DNA of 64,000 nt from Phoronis australis (lineage: Eukaryota; Phoronida; Phoronidae): positions 292,344 to 356,343 of the forward strand of contig NMRA01000170.1 in NCBI GenBank assembly GCA_002633005.1, given 5' to 3'. Positions 14,397 through 29,300 of the stretch are shown here, piece by piece. Below the pieces are notes generated by a model. The model searched no databases and was not told the DNA's origin. It was given only the letters and a program-made list of their open reading frames with translations. Within the stretch, counting starts at the first letter, position 1; every line of letters begins with the position of its first letter. Both the position numbers and the translations under genes were made by a program.

Positions 14397-17300
14397 GTCA
14401 GTACAGAAGGGTTGTCATTTTTTCATAGTGTACGTAAAAGTAATCGCTGCGTCGCTAAAGATCCCCAGAACTTCTTCATGTGTTCACTGAAGACAGCTGA
14501 ACTTCATAAATTGTATTTAAGAAAAAATACTTTTCTTCCTATTTATTTTTCTTGTGATTTATTTTTATTGAAAATACACTATTCTGCCATATTGTGTCAT
14601 AAAGTGAAAAAAATACGGAATTGGATATTTATGTAGCAATTTTAGTGTTTATAGACATTTTTACAAGTTTGAGAAAAAGTGAACTATTTTAAAACAAAAA
14701 GTTAGTACGTTAATTTTTCATCCACTTTTTTACAAGGAATTGTCAACATTGCTGTACTCTTCGTCCATGCTATTATACTTGGCTTTTTCTGTCATCATCT
14801 CTGTCTGTGTGTCCCCACTGCGCAGTCCCATCATCTTCCTCTATCCAATGAACCATTGGAAAGACCTTCAGGAAATTTGACAGGCTTGTTCCAATCATAG
14901 ATAGCAAGGATGGCTGACTTTGATTCTTTAGAGGATGTCACAACTACTGTCATCCTAGTGGTATTTTTTGTGTTTTGTTTGCCACACAGTGGACAGGAAA
15001 TTCATTGGAAGTATATTAACACAGATTACTCAGCTTAAGTTGCTTCTAACCATGGCTTATAGATCTATAGAAAAAAGCACCGTGGCGTTGAGCATTGAAA
15101 ATTGCAGTTCCTGTCCAATGGAGTAACCTGTCAAGACAGCAGGACACATCTGTTGTTTTCACTTTACAAATATCCTTAATTCTTACTGGACTCAGTTGAA
15201 TCTTCTGAAGCTTAATAAGCTGTTTTATTACTAAAGGTGAAACCTTGTTAAGTGTCAATGACTTCACAATGAACCCATTGTTATTTGTAAACTCATGCCT
15301 GCTCCCCACATGTTTTCAAGGTTGTAAGCATTCAAAGGCAGGACAGTCCAGAAAAACGTAAAGCAAATACTCAGGGGGGGAGGGTGGTGGCAGGCAGATT
15401 TGACGTCTGCCCTGATGTGTTGTCACCATGGTTTCATCTCCGATGTTACAACTTCTTCGGAGTGTAGGGTGTATATGCCCTACCACCAGCCCCCTCTCCG
15501 CTTCCTGTGGCGTAGCATGTAACTAGAACAACGGAACCATACAACATTGTAGTCTGTAGAACAGTGTTTACTGTTTAGTTACTTCCTCAATTACTTTGTC
15601 GCTCAGCTGGTGTGAACATTTATGTTTTTGACGACGCTGCATTTTTGTCTGAACCAATAGTAGTGATGTTTCCGCTGGACTGGGCTGTCATTGAGCTCAA
15701 TAGGGGCACGACAGCATTCCGATGGTAAGCATCCCGTCGCAAATGTTTGACAACATTGTTCCAGTTGGGGGGTATGTGAGCTATGGACTGAGGATAAAGT
15801 TTTAAACTAAATGTTCTTTGTTTCTTGATTTTTTGAATATTGGATGAATTGCGAGACACGATTATAACACGGGCTTCAATACTGAATGATCTAATTACTT
15901 TGTGAACAAGCATAAAAGTTGACTGTTATTCAGTCTTACTGAATCTTCACTCTCAGTGGGTTGTTAAATTTTCTGGTAATTCAGTCTCCAGGAATATTTC
16001 TGATCAGGTTTGAACCTGTCCCCTTTCGGCGCACCTGATGATAAAAAGTGTGCCTTTTTTTCAAAAAGATGTGCCCTGCAAACTTAGTGTAATTAAAGTG
16101 GTAACATATGAAACAGAAACCCCAAGGGCAATCGAAATAAGAACGGAATCATATTTTGCCTGTCTAATTTTACTAGAACCTTGTTTTTTCCGTGGAGGAC
16201 TGTTGCGTTTTAAAAGATGTGCACCAGGGGGCGCACTGCTGCAACGTACTTGTGCCTTTTTATTTTTACATGCGTTAATGGCGCAAAGACGCAGTCCAGG
16301 AATATCCCTGAATCTCTAAGTTCTAATGCCATCAGTGGCTCTTCTTGTTGATGTAACTTTCTGTAACTGCCCGTTTCATTCTTCTAAGTGTGTTTTGCAT
16401 AGATATTACAAGGCATCAGTAATCAGACTAAGTACCATTTTCCCTGTCATGAGGGCTAATTCTGTTAACTGCATAAATTACTCTAAAAACTATCAGAGTA
16501 GCAAAATTCTAATAACAGAATGGGTTGAGCTACTTCACTAACTTTTCTGTTCACTACCGTTCATTCTCGTCATGATAGAATACTACTTTGAGGATGAATT
16601 CGGCTTTAGCCTAGGTGTCATGATGGATGGCATTCCCCGCGGTCAGTTTGACTGTCACTTTTGGCCTGTACTGTAGTATCTTGTGTATTTGGCTCTCAGT
16701 ACATTGCCCCAGAAACAAATTGCAGTAATTGTTAGTAAGTGTGGGTCACATGGCTACAAATGGTGGCCATTAATTACTCTCAGGTGCACTACAAGTGACA
16801 TTGATTACTAAAATGGACTGCTTTTTAATGGGTGAACTCAGCCATCTCAATGTTTTTGTCATTGATACTTCAGGGCCTAGAGATTCGAATCTCAATTTTG
16901 AAAGGTCAGTTGATACACTTTTCAAAAACGGTATAAACTGTGTTTGACCAGAAGTGCCACCCAATTGTGGCAATTCTGCACTTATTTCGAACAAAACTAA
17001 TTGCCAAAATGGTCATTTTTTGTTTTTTTAAGGCTAATTATATTTTCGCAAATAATGGGAGTTTTAGCAAATGTTGTTTTATGATATCTGCACACTACAC
17101 TAAAATGGTCTTAGTATTTACTTTTGTGGGAAAATTTAGCAGTTAGAATTCCACTTGTCGGCCATGTTGTTTGCTAAAGCAAGTGAAGAATTACCTTAAT
17201 GCGTTTATGTGCAAAGTGCCCTCATCTCGGATGAAAATGGTGAAAGTGTCATGTTCTCTGAGCAGTTTCAATATTGTAAATTGCAGAGATTGTTCGAAGT

Positions 17301-20300
17301 GGAAGATTTTTCACAGCATCAATCTTTAGTGTTAACTCACTGCCGTACAAAGTGCATGACAATCAATAATTCACGTAATCAACGTGCCATATTCGCCTGT
17401 TTTAACATCACACTTGTTTGAATAGCAAAATTATCAATTCCACTTCCTTTCTTGTGCGCTTGAAGGGACATTAACTGGGCAAGAAAAGTGATTTTCTGAG
17501 ATTATCCTCAGCGCAGAACTTAACTGCAACCCCGACAGTCATATTCTAACTCTCTTTTGGTGGAGCTAAACCCCAGTCGATAAAAATGGCCGAGTACTTA
17601 AAGTACATTAACTGGTCAAGTCACTGGTCTGGATTTCAGCTATTGTCTGGCAGACAATGACGAGAATTGACGATTTGTAGTAAAATTACAAAAATACCAC
17701 ATTTTGTTCCTTTGTGGCTCCTAATATAGCTCCTATTATGTTAACAAGTATATTCTGACCAGTAGCAGTCACCAAAATGTGTTTTCGACAGAATTTCCAC
17801 CATTGTATAAATTTCGTTCTACACATGAAGTGGCTGAAATTCAATCAAATAGTTTCATTTAACCAGGCTGCCTGATTCCACTCTCAATTTTTCATAAATT
17901 TCATTTAAACATCTTGGGTGTTGACCTAGACATATAATACATCTGCTCAAACTCTTATCATCTAAAATTGTTCATTGCTGTTTGTGTTTCTGCAAAGTTA
18001 AAGTGTAAATTGTTTAAATAAAAAAACCTCAATACACTAAGATTTCCCTTTTCTTCCCTGAATTTTGGTATCAAGGTCATTACAACTGTTGGAAGTCCAC
18101 TGTTCCATTGAACTGTTTGTTTACTCTTGTTTAAAAGTGCCTGGCGATGAATGTAAAAATAGATTCTTGGTGTTATGTGTAAAAATAGATTGTAGTGTTT
18201 GCTATGTTTCATGTCTGGTTGCAGTTGCAGGGCATTGGATTTAGATGGGCAAAATGAAGCTAAGGGTGAAATTACCAAAATTTCTCTGGAGGTCTATGGT
18301 TCAAGATTCCATTGGTCAGAATCTGTGCTTTCCAAATTTTAATGTGGTCGAAAGCACAGAATGAATTGCTGTATTTTAAACCGTTGTCAGAATTCCATGA
18401 AACAATGGCATTAGGCTGTCGGATCACATTGAGACTGTCTTTATGTCTCTTTACTCATGCGAGTGTTGGTTGTATTATCACCAAAGAATTTTGCAAATGT
18501 TCCTGTTAAATCGCCATTGCTCGACTTATGACGTACCCGTAGTATCATCAAGACTTCTGTGACAGCGCCGGTGTCATGTGAATGGCCTCCTCATGCAAAT
18601 TTTAGTTCTTGCTTAACGTAATTGAAACGAACACTCAATGGCGCCTTGCCTTTATAGAGTCGGGGATAACACTGGACATAAATCTGATGTACTTACCTGA
18701 GTCAATCAATTCTGGGTAAATGCTGAACCCAGAATACTTAAAAATTTTATTTTCAAATGGCCATGCTTGGCTCACTGACATTCTACCACCTGATTTGTTT
18801 AGTTCTCAGTGCATTAACAGTGTGACACTTTTCATAACTTGTTATTTTGTTTATAGTTTGTGAACAGGTTGCATCAATTACATTTTGATATTTTGATTAC
18901 AGGTATATCGAAAAATAATGTGAATTGCTGGAGTCCTTATAAGTATTATAATCTAAATATTCATTATAATTAATTCCAATTTTCGCTATAAGGTTGATGT
19001 AAATATAATAAATAGTATATGGTACATTAGCATTGTTTGCATCAAATTCTCAGTTATTTCGTGTGAACATTATAGCCAAGTATTATAATAAATAATAAGA
19101 AATTATCAACCAGTGTTTAATGGATGCCTCCTGTGCGGTGCTATACAGTACATGCCAAAAGTATCCTAACAAAATGACTTGGAATTCTCTCTTCATTCTG
19201 GGTGGACAAACGCCAAATTTGTTGTCAGTAGTTTCCTCTCCTGACCAAGCATGAAGAGGAATTTAAACGGGAAAGCTTAGTAAGGGGGCCTAAGCCATTC
19301 TGTGATGAGAATTGTGGCCCAATATTACTTTATTACTAGGCATTTTTCTGTTCACAGAATTAGGCGTCATGACTAGGAAATGATATTTTGTTGTTTAATT
19401 TACGATAAAGTCTCGCGATTTTCGGACACTGAAAATTAATTCCAATAGAAAAAATTCATTCTTGGACGAATCTCACTAAACATCATTTTTGTACTTAAAT
19501 TTGTAATGTACTGATTGTGTTGATGAGAAGATAGAATTGTCTTTATCTTCGAATCAGAGCTATTACAAATGTGCCTGAATACGTACTATTCTGTATGGGT
19601 TATTGTTTTCTAAAGAGGTGAAATATTCCCTGGCCTTGTATGAAATATTTTGTGCAATTTCTGTACTAGGTTTTTGATACGGTGGCCAAGCTCATAGGCA
19701 TCATTAGAGCTTTGTGCTTGTTAGAAAATTTCATAAAATAAAATTGTTTGCTCCTGCCATATTGCATGCTAGATAGTTGAAGAACATTTCTTTTGTTGAA
19801 GATGATTCTTTTGTACATCCCAGAATACACAGTAACATCAGAAATCTTGGTGCACATGCTCAAAAGTGTGTTGCCGTTCTGTAAAGATCATCTGGTTCCA
19901 ATTTTTCATTGTGACGTCACAGTTTGACTCCTGTGACGTAGATCAGACTTTTGATTGCTGTTTGCCAGTTATTTATGGATCAAGACCTGCTGGCATTTGG
20001 ATTGGTGGTGAGCTGCAAAAAATATCTGGGAGTAGTTTCTTAATTAGCCATCTGACCTCGGGTAGTGTTTGTTAATGTACTGAATGTGTCTATTAAAGCA
20101 GTTTGTTTTACCGCACTTACGTCAGGTGTTTTTGTATGTCAGCAATCCCTGACAAAGCCAATCAGACATTTGTGACAGTGACATACTGCCGATGCTGGTG
20201 CTTTAGTTAGAAAAAAGTCCTGCCACTAATTACCGGGGTTCTTCCACATGTTCAGTTAGAGTACTGCCTCATATTTAAAGTTCAGACGGGTAAAATGGGG

Positions 20301-23300
20301 ACTCAACACAGTACTTTGCACCACTTTAGCTACCTGGCACAATGTCTGGACATAGCCAAAATGTGACCCACCACGACAAAATGGGTCTTAAGTCGGAAAC
20401 TCTATTTCCTGACAAGACTGCAAACAGTCGCTATCGGTTAAAATTAGGTCAAATTTTTTTATTGCAGAATATGATTATTTATTCATTCTACTTCACAAAA
20501 CAATACTTTAAAACAAGCAAACTTATGATGTTGTGTATACTAATAAGCCTGAAATGTAGCATTCAACTGCAGGTTGCTATGGAAATTTTAAAGACACTAT
20601 CGGCACTTTTTGTCGGCCATTTTCCTTGACTTTTGAAAGCTCTAAATTTTCGCTTTTCTCGACTAGAATTGGCAATAACTCGGTCATTTGTGAAGATAAG
20701 GACATGCTTCATACCTCAAAATGATCAGAAAACAATGTATTTTCAGAAAAAATAACAATTAGAAAAATGACAAATCCCGACTTAAGACTCGTTTTGTGGT
20801 GGTGGGTCACAAATAGACATCAGTCTGTGAGATAATACCACAGACACATCAAAGTCAAAATAACCTCCTGGCACAAGTCCCTGGTGGATAAAGTACACCC
20901 AAACTAGTAGGACGTGGTTACCCACCCCAGTTTTATGAAAGCCCAAAATTGATTATTTCTGGAATATATAAATTACCAAAATGGAGCCCACCCTGATATG
21001 TATGATGAGCAGCTGGGTCCTATGAAGATACTCCTATCAAATATGGTAGTCTGCAGTGCTAAGCCGTATTAAAATGTCAAAACTTCTGCCTTGAATGACA
21101 CTAAATCCTAGTACCTTATTTTGGGTTTGATTGCTGGCTTTAATCTGCTATTCACTGATTTGTTAGAATGTAGTGGCCCGTGAATAAAAAAGCAGAGGTC
21201 AAATTGTCCTGTTGGATGAACTCTTTATACCGTAGTGATAAAATGAACTTGCATGACTTTCATGCTGCATTTGATAGCATTCGTTTTCTCTATTTTTAAA
21301 CATACACTTCAGTTTAGCTAAGATAAAGTGCATTAATTTTCTAGTTTATGAGTTTTTATGAATTCCTCAAAATGCAAGATGTTTTCAGGACATCCAGATA
21401 TTAGGACAATAAAATGGGTCCTAGTGGTTGTCAACCCTATTTTTAGCATCACATCCAATTAAAAGCGGTGCTGTATTTGATTAGGTTTACCAGAGACTGG
21501 CAGATGAGGGATTAAAGCAATTACAGTGAAAAGTGATTCTGATCATCCACACTTATTTGCAGATTTCAACAGTTCAATCCATCGACCCTAATTACTTGCA
21601 AAAATTGGCACATGGTGGCCTATTCAAATGTTTCCTGATGAGTGTGTTAAATACATCGATTCTGTCAAAGGATAAACTTCAAAGTACTGTGTACAGTAAT
21701 TTTTTTGCCTATTTAGCACACAACATGACTGACTAGTTAATTTTTTGTCGTTGAATTTCTCGTGAGAAATAAGGATTACGAAAATATCAGTCCGTCATTA
21801 GCTGGCTTTGTACTGTTTAAGTGCATCCTCTGCAAAATGGAAAATTTGCAATTTTGGTTAGTCTTGACCAAAAGATGTGCAGAATAGAACGTACTGTTTT
21901 TAGTTCTGTTTCAACCTTGTAGACTGACTCCCATGATGCTCAGCGAATTTGTTATTTGATTATTCTCATTTCTGCACATTTTTAACTAAGGGGGGGCGGG
22001 GGGCCGGGGGGGCACATGTGAGCATTGAGTTGACTACACTGCATGGTTTCATCATAAAACCGCTTGTCTGTGGGGTGAAGTTTCGTTGATCTATGATGTT
22101 ACTGTTAACATTTCTCAATCTTTGACAAAAATAATAACTAAAATCGCCATTTCAACCATTTCTCTAATTGTCTAAGGCAGTTATCGTACAGTTGCAAATA
22201 CTCAAAATTTTACGAAGTGCCCCACGTCGCTGAACCATCATACAGTCACTATACTCGTAACAGGCTAAAGAAAGTGGTTATGAATTATTTTCGTTCACAA
22301 ATTTAAGCCACACTTTGCTGTATTTAGCTGGTTAAAAAGGGAAAATCGAATTAGTCTTTTTCAAGTTACTCTCATAAAATCAGTCTTGTAATATTTCTTA
22401 CTGTGTTTGGATTCCATTTTTGTTGGCAACTCAAGTCACGGTCAATGTGTACATGTACCATTTTTGAATGCATGCATGTGCCATTTTTGAATTAATCCAC
22501 AATTTTAAGGTTTGCCAACGTCAATAACCTGGCGATAACTTCGATTGGACCGGAGTTAAGCGTTCATACTGCACTGCAGTGTCGACGCTGCGGTCTTAAA
22601 TCCACCTGTTAACTGCGATGTTAAATGGAGCTGTTAACTGCGATCCAGGACCAGAGTTAGGCGTTCATACTGACCGCAACACCCCAAACCATCGACGCGT
22701 CGACGTTGGTATGAAAGGCCCTTTAGACTGACTTTAGTTCTATTCAATCTTTGCTTGTTTAGCCCGCTGAACAGGGCGAACTACACCTTTAAATTCAACG
22801 TGTCCCCCATATTGCGTTACAAAACTGAAGAATTTTTGCCACACTGTGCTAGTACTTATGTGAGGAGGCTAGTAGTCACATATTGTCTCGTATTGTAAAT
22901 TGGCCTCCACCAAACTGAGACATTCATAAGGTGCAGGTGAGATCTACAGTACACGAGCTTGGCACATGCTGTGCATTAATTGTCAGTGTTTATTGCATTC
23001 TGGACTGTGTTTTCATGGAGTGATATATCTATTGTGTTACAGCCGCCTGCCCAGCTACATTCAGGTGTTGATTCCCAATATCTTCTACATCACGGAGAAG
23101 GCATGGAACTATTACCCCTACACAATAACAGGTATATTCAAATGAAACGAATGCAAGCCCTTATAGGGACACTATCAGCGATTAAAGAAGTTTTCTGAAA
23201 TCAGCTCAAAGTTGCTGTAGTTGTTTATACATGCTTTCAATTACTGTACAAGACAAAGGTAATCGCACAAAATACCGTTTCCACGTTGTCATGTCAGCTA

Positions 23301-26300
23301 ATTCTGTTAACAGCAAAATGACTTACTAATGATTAGTGTGACATGAAAATTGTAATTATAGAATGGCTTAGCAACCTTTCTAACTTTCCTGTTAATTCCG
23401 CTTCAGTCTTCATGAATGCAACCATTCGCCCTGTGAGCCATCATGATGCAGAATTCCTGGACATTTTGTCTAAATACTTTAGGCATGTATTTATTGTATA
23501 TTCAACCGCCTTTTACAGCCCAACTGTAGTCAGTCCTTGAGGAGCCACTTGTAGTGAACTGATGTGAACGTGCAGTATTTGGTCTGGTTACTGCTCAGTT
23601 GACTATGTTTCCCTGAAATTCACTTGATTTCACCATTTTGCCTTGAGCTTTTTTGTAGGCCCAACTTCAAACTCAAAGTGAACCAAATTGGAGACAGCAA
23701 AAATCCCCTTTGACCTTTGATCTTTTCCTGGATGTTTCATAGTGTTGTGACATCATCTAGAAATGGAATTGACTAGCTTTATTTCAGATTTCTTTAAATT
23801 CAAACAAAAACAGTTTCCAATTTTTTTCATCATGTGTTTTATCAGCTGTAGAACATAAACTGTGCAGCTGATAAAGTAAAGTTTTCTTTCTATTTACTTT
23901 TACTTAAAAATTTTGGTATTAGAATGAAAATTCGTTTTACCATGCTGTGTTGTATGTTTAAGAAACTTTACGATATGCCAAATCGAAAACACTGCCGTTG
24001 AAATATAATCATGTCCTAAATAACTATCCTTGCTATTGCATCCTGATATTACTCACAGCATACAATATATCTTTCACAACATAGTTTGTTTGAATAATAA
24101 TACCTGTCTTCGACAGTATTCTGTGCCATTATTCACGTAACAGTGTTTAATGTCCATAATTTAATGGTTCATTGCCGGCATTCATCATTATAATGCCTTA
24201 TGGTATTTAACGTCATATTTCGTTGCCGTGGAAACATCATATCCTCTAGATTAGATTGAAATAGTGTTGTTAATCCGTACTTGTTGCAAAATGGCCTCCA
24301 TAACCTTCTCCTGGTATCTTGTCTGACAGTTCCCTACATTATTTTAACATTTGTACAGATCACCTTAAGGTGTACTGGATTTGATTATAAGTTAAACTTA
24401 AGCGTCTTTCCAAGTCGCCCGTTACAAACATGGAGTTCTTTTATGTACAACGCCCTAGGTAGTATCAGCAGTCATTAGTTGCTCTATGGAAGTTCAGGTA
24501 AATCCACACAGCTAGGTATTAGGTATGTGGTTCAATTAACTTCGCCCAAAAATAAAACTGTGTATAAAACTCGCTATTACCTGTGCACTTTTCACTATTT
24601 TCTTGTTAATTCATTACTTACTGCAAATTGGGCATTCCCTTCCAAACAAATTGTTCAAAATCCAGGGCAGGTAGTGCAATACACTGCGCATTATAGAGCG
24701 AGTGGGTACCAAGTGTACCCCCACAGAAAAAACAAAATACCTCGTGCAGTTGTCCATGTGTCATTGTCAATCATTGGGAGATTTTCTGCTTAAGTAAGGT
24801 AATTCGTCTCTGATTTAGCGCACAATATGCTGGGCAAGTAAAATCCTATTTTGTAATTTCTCCTCACAGAGGAAAGATTATTGAGAACATTTTAGCCTAT
24901 ACCTCCATGGTTTGTAATGTGTACCATTGATATCATAACTTAGGTACTTAATAAAGTTTCCCAAAATTCATTATTTATAGCAAGCTTTTGAAAAATCGAA
25001 AAACAAATCATTTGAGCTGTTATTTGTGTAGAATAAGTGGAGATTTCCTGTAACATACATTTTGGCTGGGTTCCTATGAATGTGAAGTTGCTGTGATGGC
25101 CACTATGTGGCATCACTAACACAATAAGGAAACTATAGGCCCGACAGATATACGCTCGGTTGGTGATACGTCAATGGTTGGGTAGCCACGGAAATGTATT
25201 GAGTTGTTCACTGTCAATCTGCATGACTGATCTGCTGACCGATTGATTAATTCCAACTCAACATTAGTTTAATTACTTTCAACTTTGCAAAAGAGCAAAC
25301 ATTAATATTGATCGGTTTGGGGATATATATCATTTCCGTATCTGTGCTCCTACATTGCTTGGTGCAAAACAGGAAAGTAGAATTGAGACATAATATCCAT
25401 TATTGGTTACTGTACCAGTTTGTGTTTTAGTCTTCGGCTTATAGTGACACCTTTTGAAAAATTCTTGTACCTGACTTGGTGTTGCTAGTCTCGGCCAAAA
25501 GGGTCATCTGTCGCTGCAATATGCGTGTCAGAGTTATACTGTGTTGGACAGTATCAACAGCAATAAGTGTTAAACATTTTAAAAACTCAGGTTTTATTGG
25601 GAGCTCTATTTTGGCAGGACAAAAACTGTCAAAATTCAGTTAAGATAAAATTAGAATGAAATGGCGTATCTTAAGCCACAAATGACACGTATGAGCTCCA
25701 TTCTGACCACTGTATAACCATAGAAAATGAAGAGTGTTAACATGCCTTCGTTATTTTATGACTAGTTTTGGGACGCGTCGCAAAATTAAATCAAAACACT
25801 TGACACTTGTCATTGTCTGAAATGCGATGTCTATGGAAGTAGTAGTTGCAACTCCTGTCAACAGCAGTTTCCAATTCAAGTCTAGATACAGATGAATCTG
25901 GTTCATTGTTAAACTTTCAGACTTTTGTCCAGCATCGCAACCACGGTTGAAAAAGTCAATAAAACAAGTGGAACTACTTTCATTAATGGATAATAGAGAA
26001 CTGAAACCAATACATCTGTTTTGATTAATTTGCGTTGTATTTCTTTGGTTAAAAATGATCCTAATCTAACTTTTCATGAGGAATTTTATTTCAGAAGCCA
26101 AATAGTGTGAAAAATCACCAATTTTAGTCAACAATTTATTTATTTTAGCCGCCCACACGTTTTATTACCATGATGTTGCACTGCTCCACACGAAAGGACC
26201 TTAGACCAGCGTTCATGACAAACAGACTTCTTAAACACAGCAGTTCTTGTAGAAAGCTTGGAGTACAAGTAGTGTGAATATTGAGCGGAGTTCATATGTC

Positions 26301-29300
26301 AAGTATCCTATGGTGTTTACATTAACAAAAGCTTAGTGTGGAGTGTAGTTACGTTCTACATCCAGAACTGAGTCTGTAATTCAGTTGCTCGCCTTGTTTT
26401 GTGTGTGTTAGGGAAGAAATCGTGAAATTCTGGATTAAGGCAAATTAAATTTATTAACACGTCTTTCAGTTTTCCATGATTGCTGTAGCTTTGGAGCTCA
26501 TAGGTATTATTTGGTGGTATCTTTTGTTTAAAAAATAAGTAGGCAGACGGCCTTATGCCTTTTGCATGCAGTGCACCAGGATCCAGTGCTTAAGGGGCAC
26601 ACATCTGGGTCCATTGCACTGATCACCTGATTATGACTCGTGGGGCCTGTCAGTATGAGGTTCCTCGTCTTCCTGTCTTATATCTACTATCTGTGTAACT
26701 TGAATTTATTCTTTTTTTTTCATGTGGCATCCCTGATCAACAGAATATACAGTAAGTTGTTGTTTTTATGATTGTAAGCAGCTTTCAGACTGGCACAATA
26801 GAGCTTTCTTAGTTTAGTGGCTAAACTGGTTCCTAATTGCAGGGTGTACTTTATACATATGTAGGAGGCTGTTGTTTGTGAATTTCAAATGCTTACTGAA
26901 GTGTAAAGTAATCAGTTATCTATTTATTTACACGTATGTTAAATAGTCAGGCTTCGCTGTTGTTGGAAATCTCTGTTTTTAAGTCAGAGCAAGATACTTG
27001 TGCCTGTACTGCTCAATCATTGTTACATTATGGCGTTTTCCCGTTGCTCCCAACTTGTTTGATTCTATAGCCCTACAACAAGAAGTTGGGAAGTTTACCA
27101 GCTCTGTAGCCAATATCTTACACGATTGATTAATTCCATTCAGGTATTCATGGTTGGAGGGCCAGCTCTCTTTTGTTCAACAATTGCTCTAATCTTCAAT
27201 AAGATCGTTTCTAGCCTGACTGGGCTGTGCTGTTAAAAATAAAAGTTAAGTTATAACATATTTGAACGTAAACCAATAGCATTTCTGAAATCTCGTCAAA
27301 CGGTGATCATGTTTAGTTTTTGAATCGCCAAAATCACCCTACTACAACCGAAGCTACGAATGTACCAATTCACTCTGGGTTTGACAGTGTTCAAATATGG
27401 TCTGTAATAAGCCTGGTAGATAATGGGCCTGCCTCTTGTCATAACAGACAAAAGACTGTGCTTGGAAGATAACAAAGAAGCTAGATGTTATCAAAGGCTT
27501 ACCACCTTCTTGGTCTGGTAAAGTCACTGAACGGGAAAACGCTGTCGGGAAGTGTCTGCTCTAAGCTTGTGAAATGTTATTTATTGTTTTTTGAACTGAA
27601 CAGAATTTACAGGCTGTTATTAAGATGTTTTCATGTTTTGTAAATTTCCTTCAATAGCTTGACACTGTCTGACCTCTTGATTATCATTTCAGTGCTCATT
27701 TATTCCAAAGTATCAAATCCACATAGAGACACGGTACGAAGACAACAGTGGAACAACAGAAAATGTAAGTACCAGGCAGATAAGGGCCTGGGATCTAATT
27801 TTGTATTCGAAATCAAACTCAAATTTATTTCACTCACATGCCAATAATGTGCCAGAATGAAGGAATTATGGTGAACACCTTTTGTACAAGATATTGGTAA
27901 ACAAACCGAATCGCAGTTACATGGTTCAGAAGCCAAACATTTAAAGAAATCACTAGTTTCTGTGTACGATATTGCAATTTATTTCTGTAATCAGCCACTG
28001 TTTTATTGCTAAGCCATCGCTTATCCAGTAATTGCTCTGTTCCGCACAAAAGCAACTTAGATCAGCGTTGCTGATAGACGGGCTTAGATCAGTACTTGCG
28101 ATAACGCCAACGGATCTTGTGCAAATCTATTGACGAAGTACTAGGTGGCATGAAATGCACTGACTTTCTAATGGTTTGAACTGTCGGGGAATATTTCAAA
28201 TATGCACTTAATCAATACAAAGCCGACCACTTGTTTTCTTGTCAGTTTATAACCAATACTAATCCGTGTTGAAGCCTCCTACAGAATACGGTCAATAGTT
28301 ATAAATTGCATTTGTGGAGAATATGGAATGCATAGCAGGTGTTGTTGATATGCTTCTATTCTTTGATCTCAAGTAAAGAGGATTAACTGTGCTTTATCTG
28401 GGACTTCGTTATGAAAATATTAAGGGGCTTAATGAGAGTTTGTGAAGCACTCTTCTTGTGCTTAAGCTCTTTTTGAAACATTATCATACACACATTAACA
28501 AATTTTATAACTAATTTATTATGCGCCCACATATTTATATGTGGACGGATTATGCCGTCAGCTCCGTTCGTCCGTCCGTCCGGCGTCCGCTGCTCTATCT
28601 CCAAAACGCCTTGACGTATGTTAATGAAATTTTGTACATGTGTTTTTTCCGTAGATGCGACAGCATGAGCGAACTTTTGGAGGGATCAGACTGCTGGTGT
28701 GCCCCCTAGTGACAATTTAGCTTTTACGTTTACCTCTGTATCTTCAAATTAAGGTTCTCAACAGATTTTCATAAAATTTTGAATATAGGCATCTATTAGA
28801 GAGATGACACTATCCTCCTGTTTTGGGATGGAATCGAGGTATTTTGCACCACCTAGTGGCCATTTTTCCTGTTTTCAAATCTTGTTTTTGGCATCCATCC
28901 CTCTATCAACCAAATCATTTTAGGGATGGTTTTGAAAATTGGCGCATATGTTCTCAGTGTGAAGAGGACGTTTGATGATGGCGATTGACTACTGTGGCAC
29001 CTCCTAGTGGTAGTTTTGCTTTGTTTTGTGCCCATAGATGTATCTCCTAAACCCACTGCAGGATCTTTATTAAATTTAGAAAGTGTATTTATATGAAGAT
29101 AAGGCAACAGACGACGACAACTTTCAGGCAGATCCAACAGACTCTGGGTCCACAAGTGGCTATTTCCTATGATTCTGTTTTCCTTTTATTTCCGAAGTTC
29201 CTTGACAGATTTTAGGAAATATGGCATGTTCCCGTTTTTGGCTGGCTTGTACATTTTTGCGCCATCTATTGGCCATTTTTATGATACAAATGAATAAAAG

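Larger units (their letters stand above)
14397..23042 (+). other. PITPNC1 intron with dispersed short repeats
   Basis: 8.6 kb between two PITPNC1 exons. No other exon was recognised. It contains a MITE (20363-20810), a G-run tract (21987-22013), a degraded CTCF-box repeat unit around 14860-14980, and copies of a short dispersed repeat with the core TAATTCTGTTAAC (about 16446-16475, and a poor copy near 19345). Confidence 0.7.
23132..27692 (+). other. PITPNC1 introns around the microexon
   Basis: Apart from the microexon at 26744, no coding exon was recognised. A copy of the TAATTCTGTTAAC repeat is at about 23287-23330, a diverged copy of the GATCAGTGCAATGG short retroelement at about 26525-26640 (minus orientation), and a TIR element at 27033-27542. 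Confidence 0.65.
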
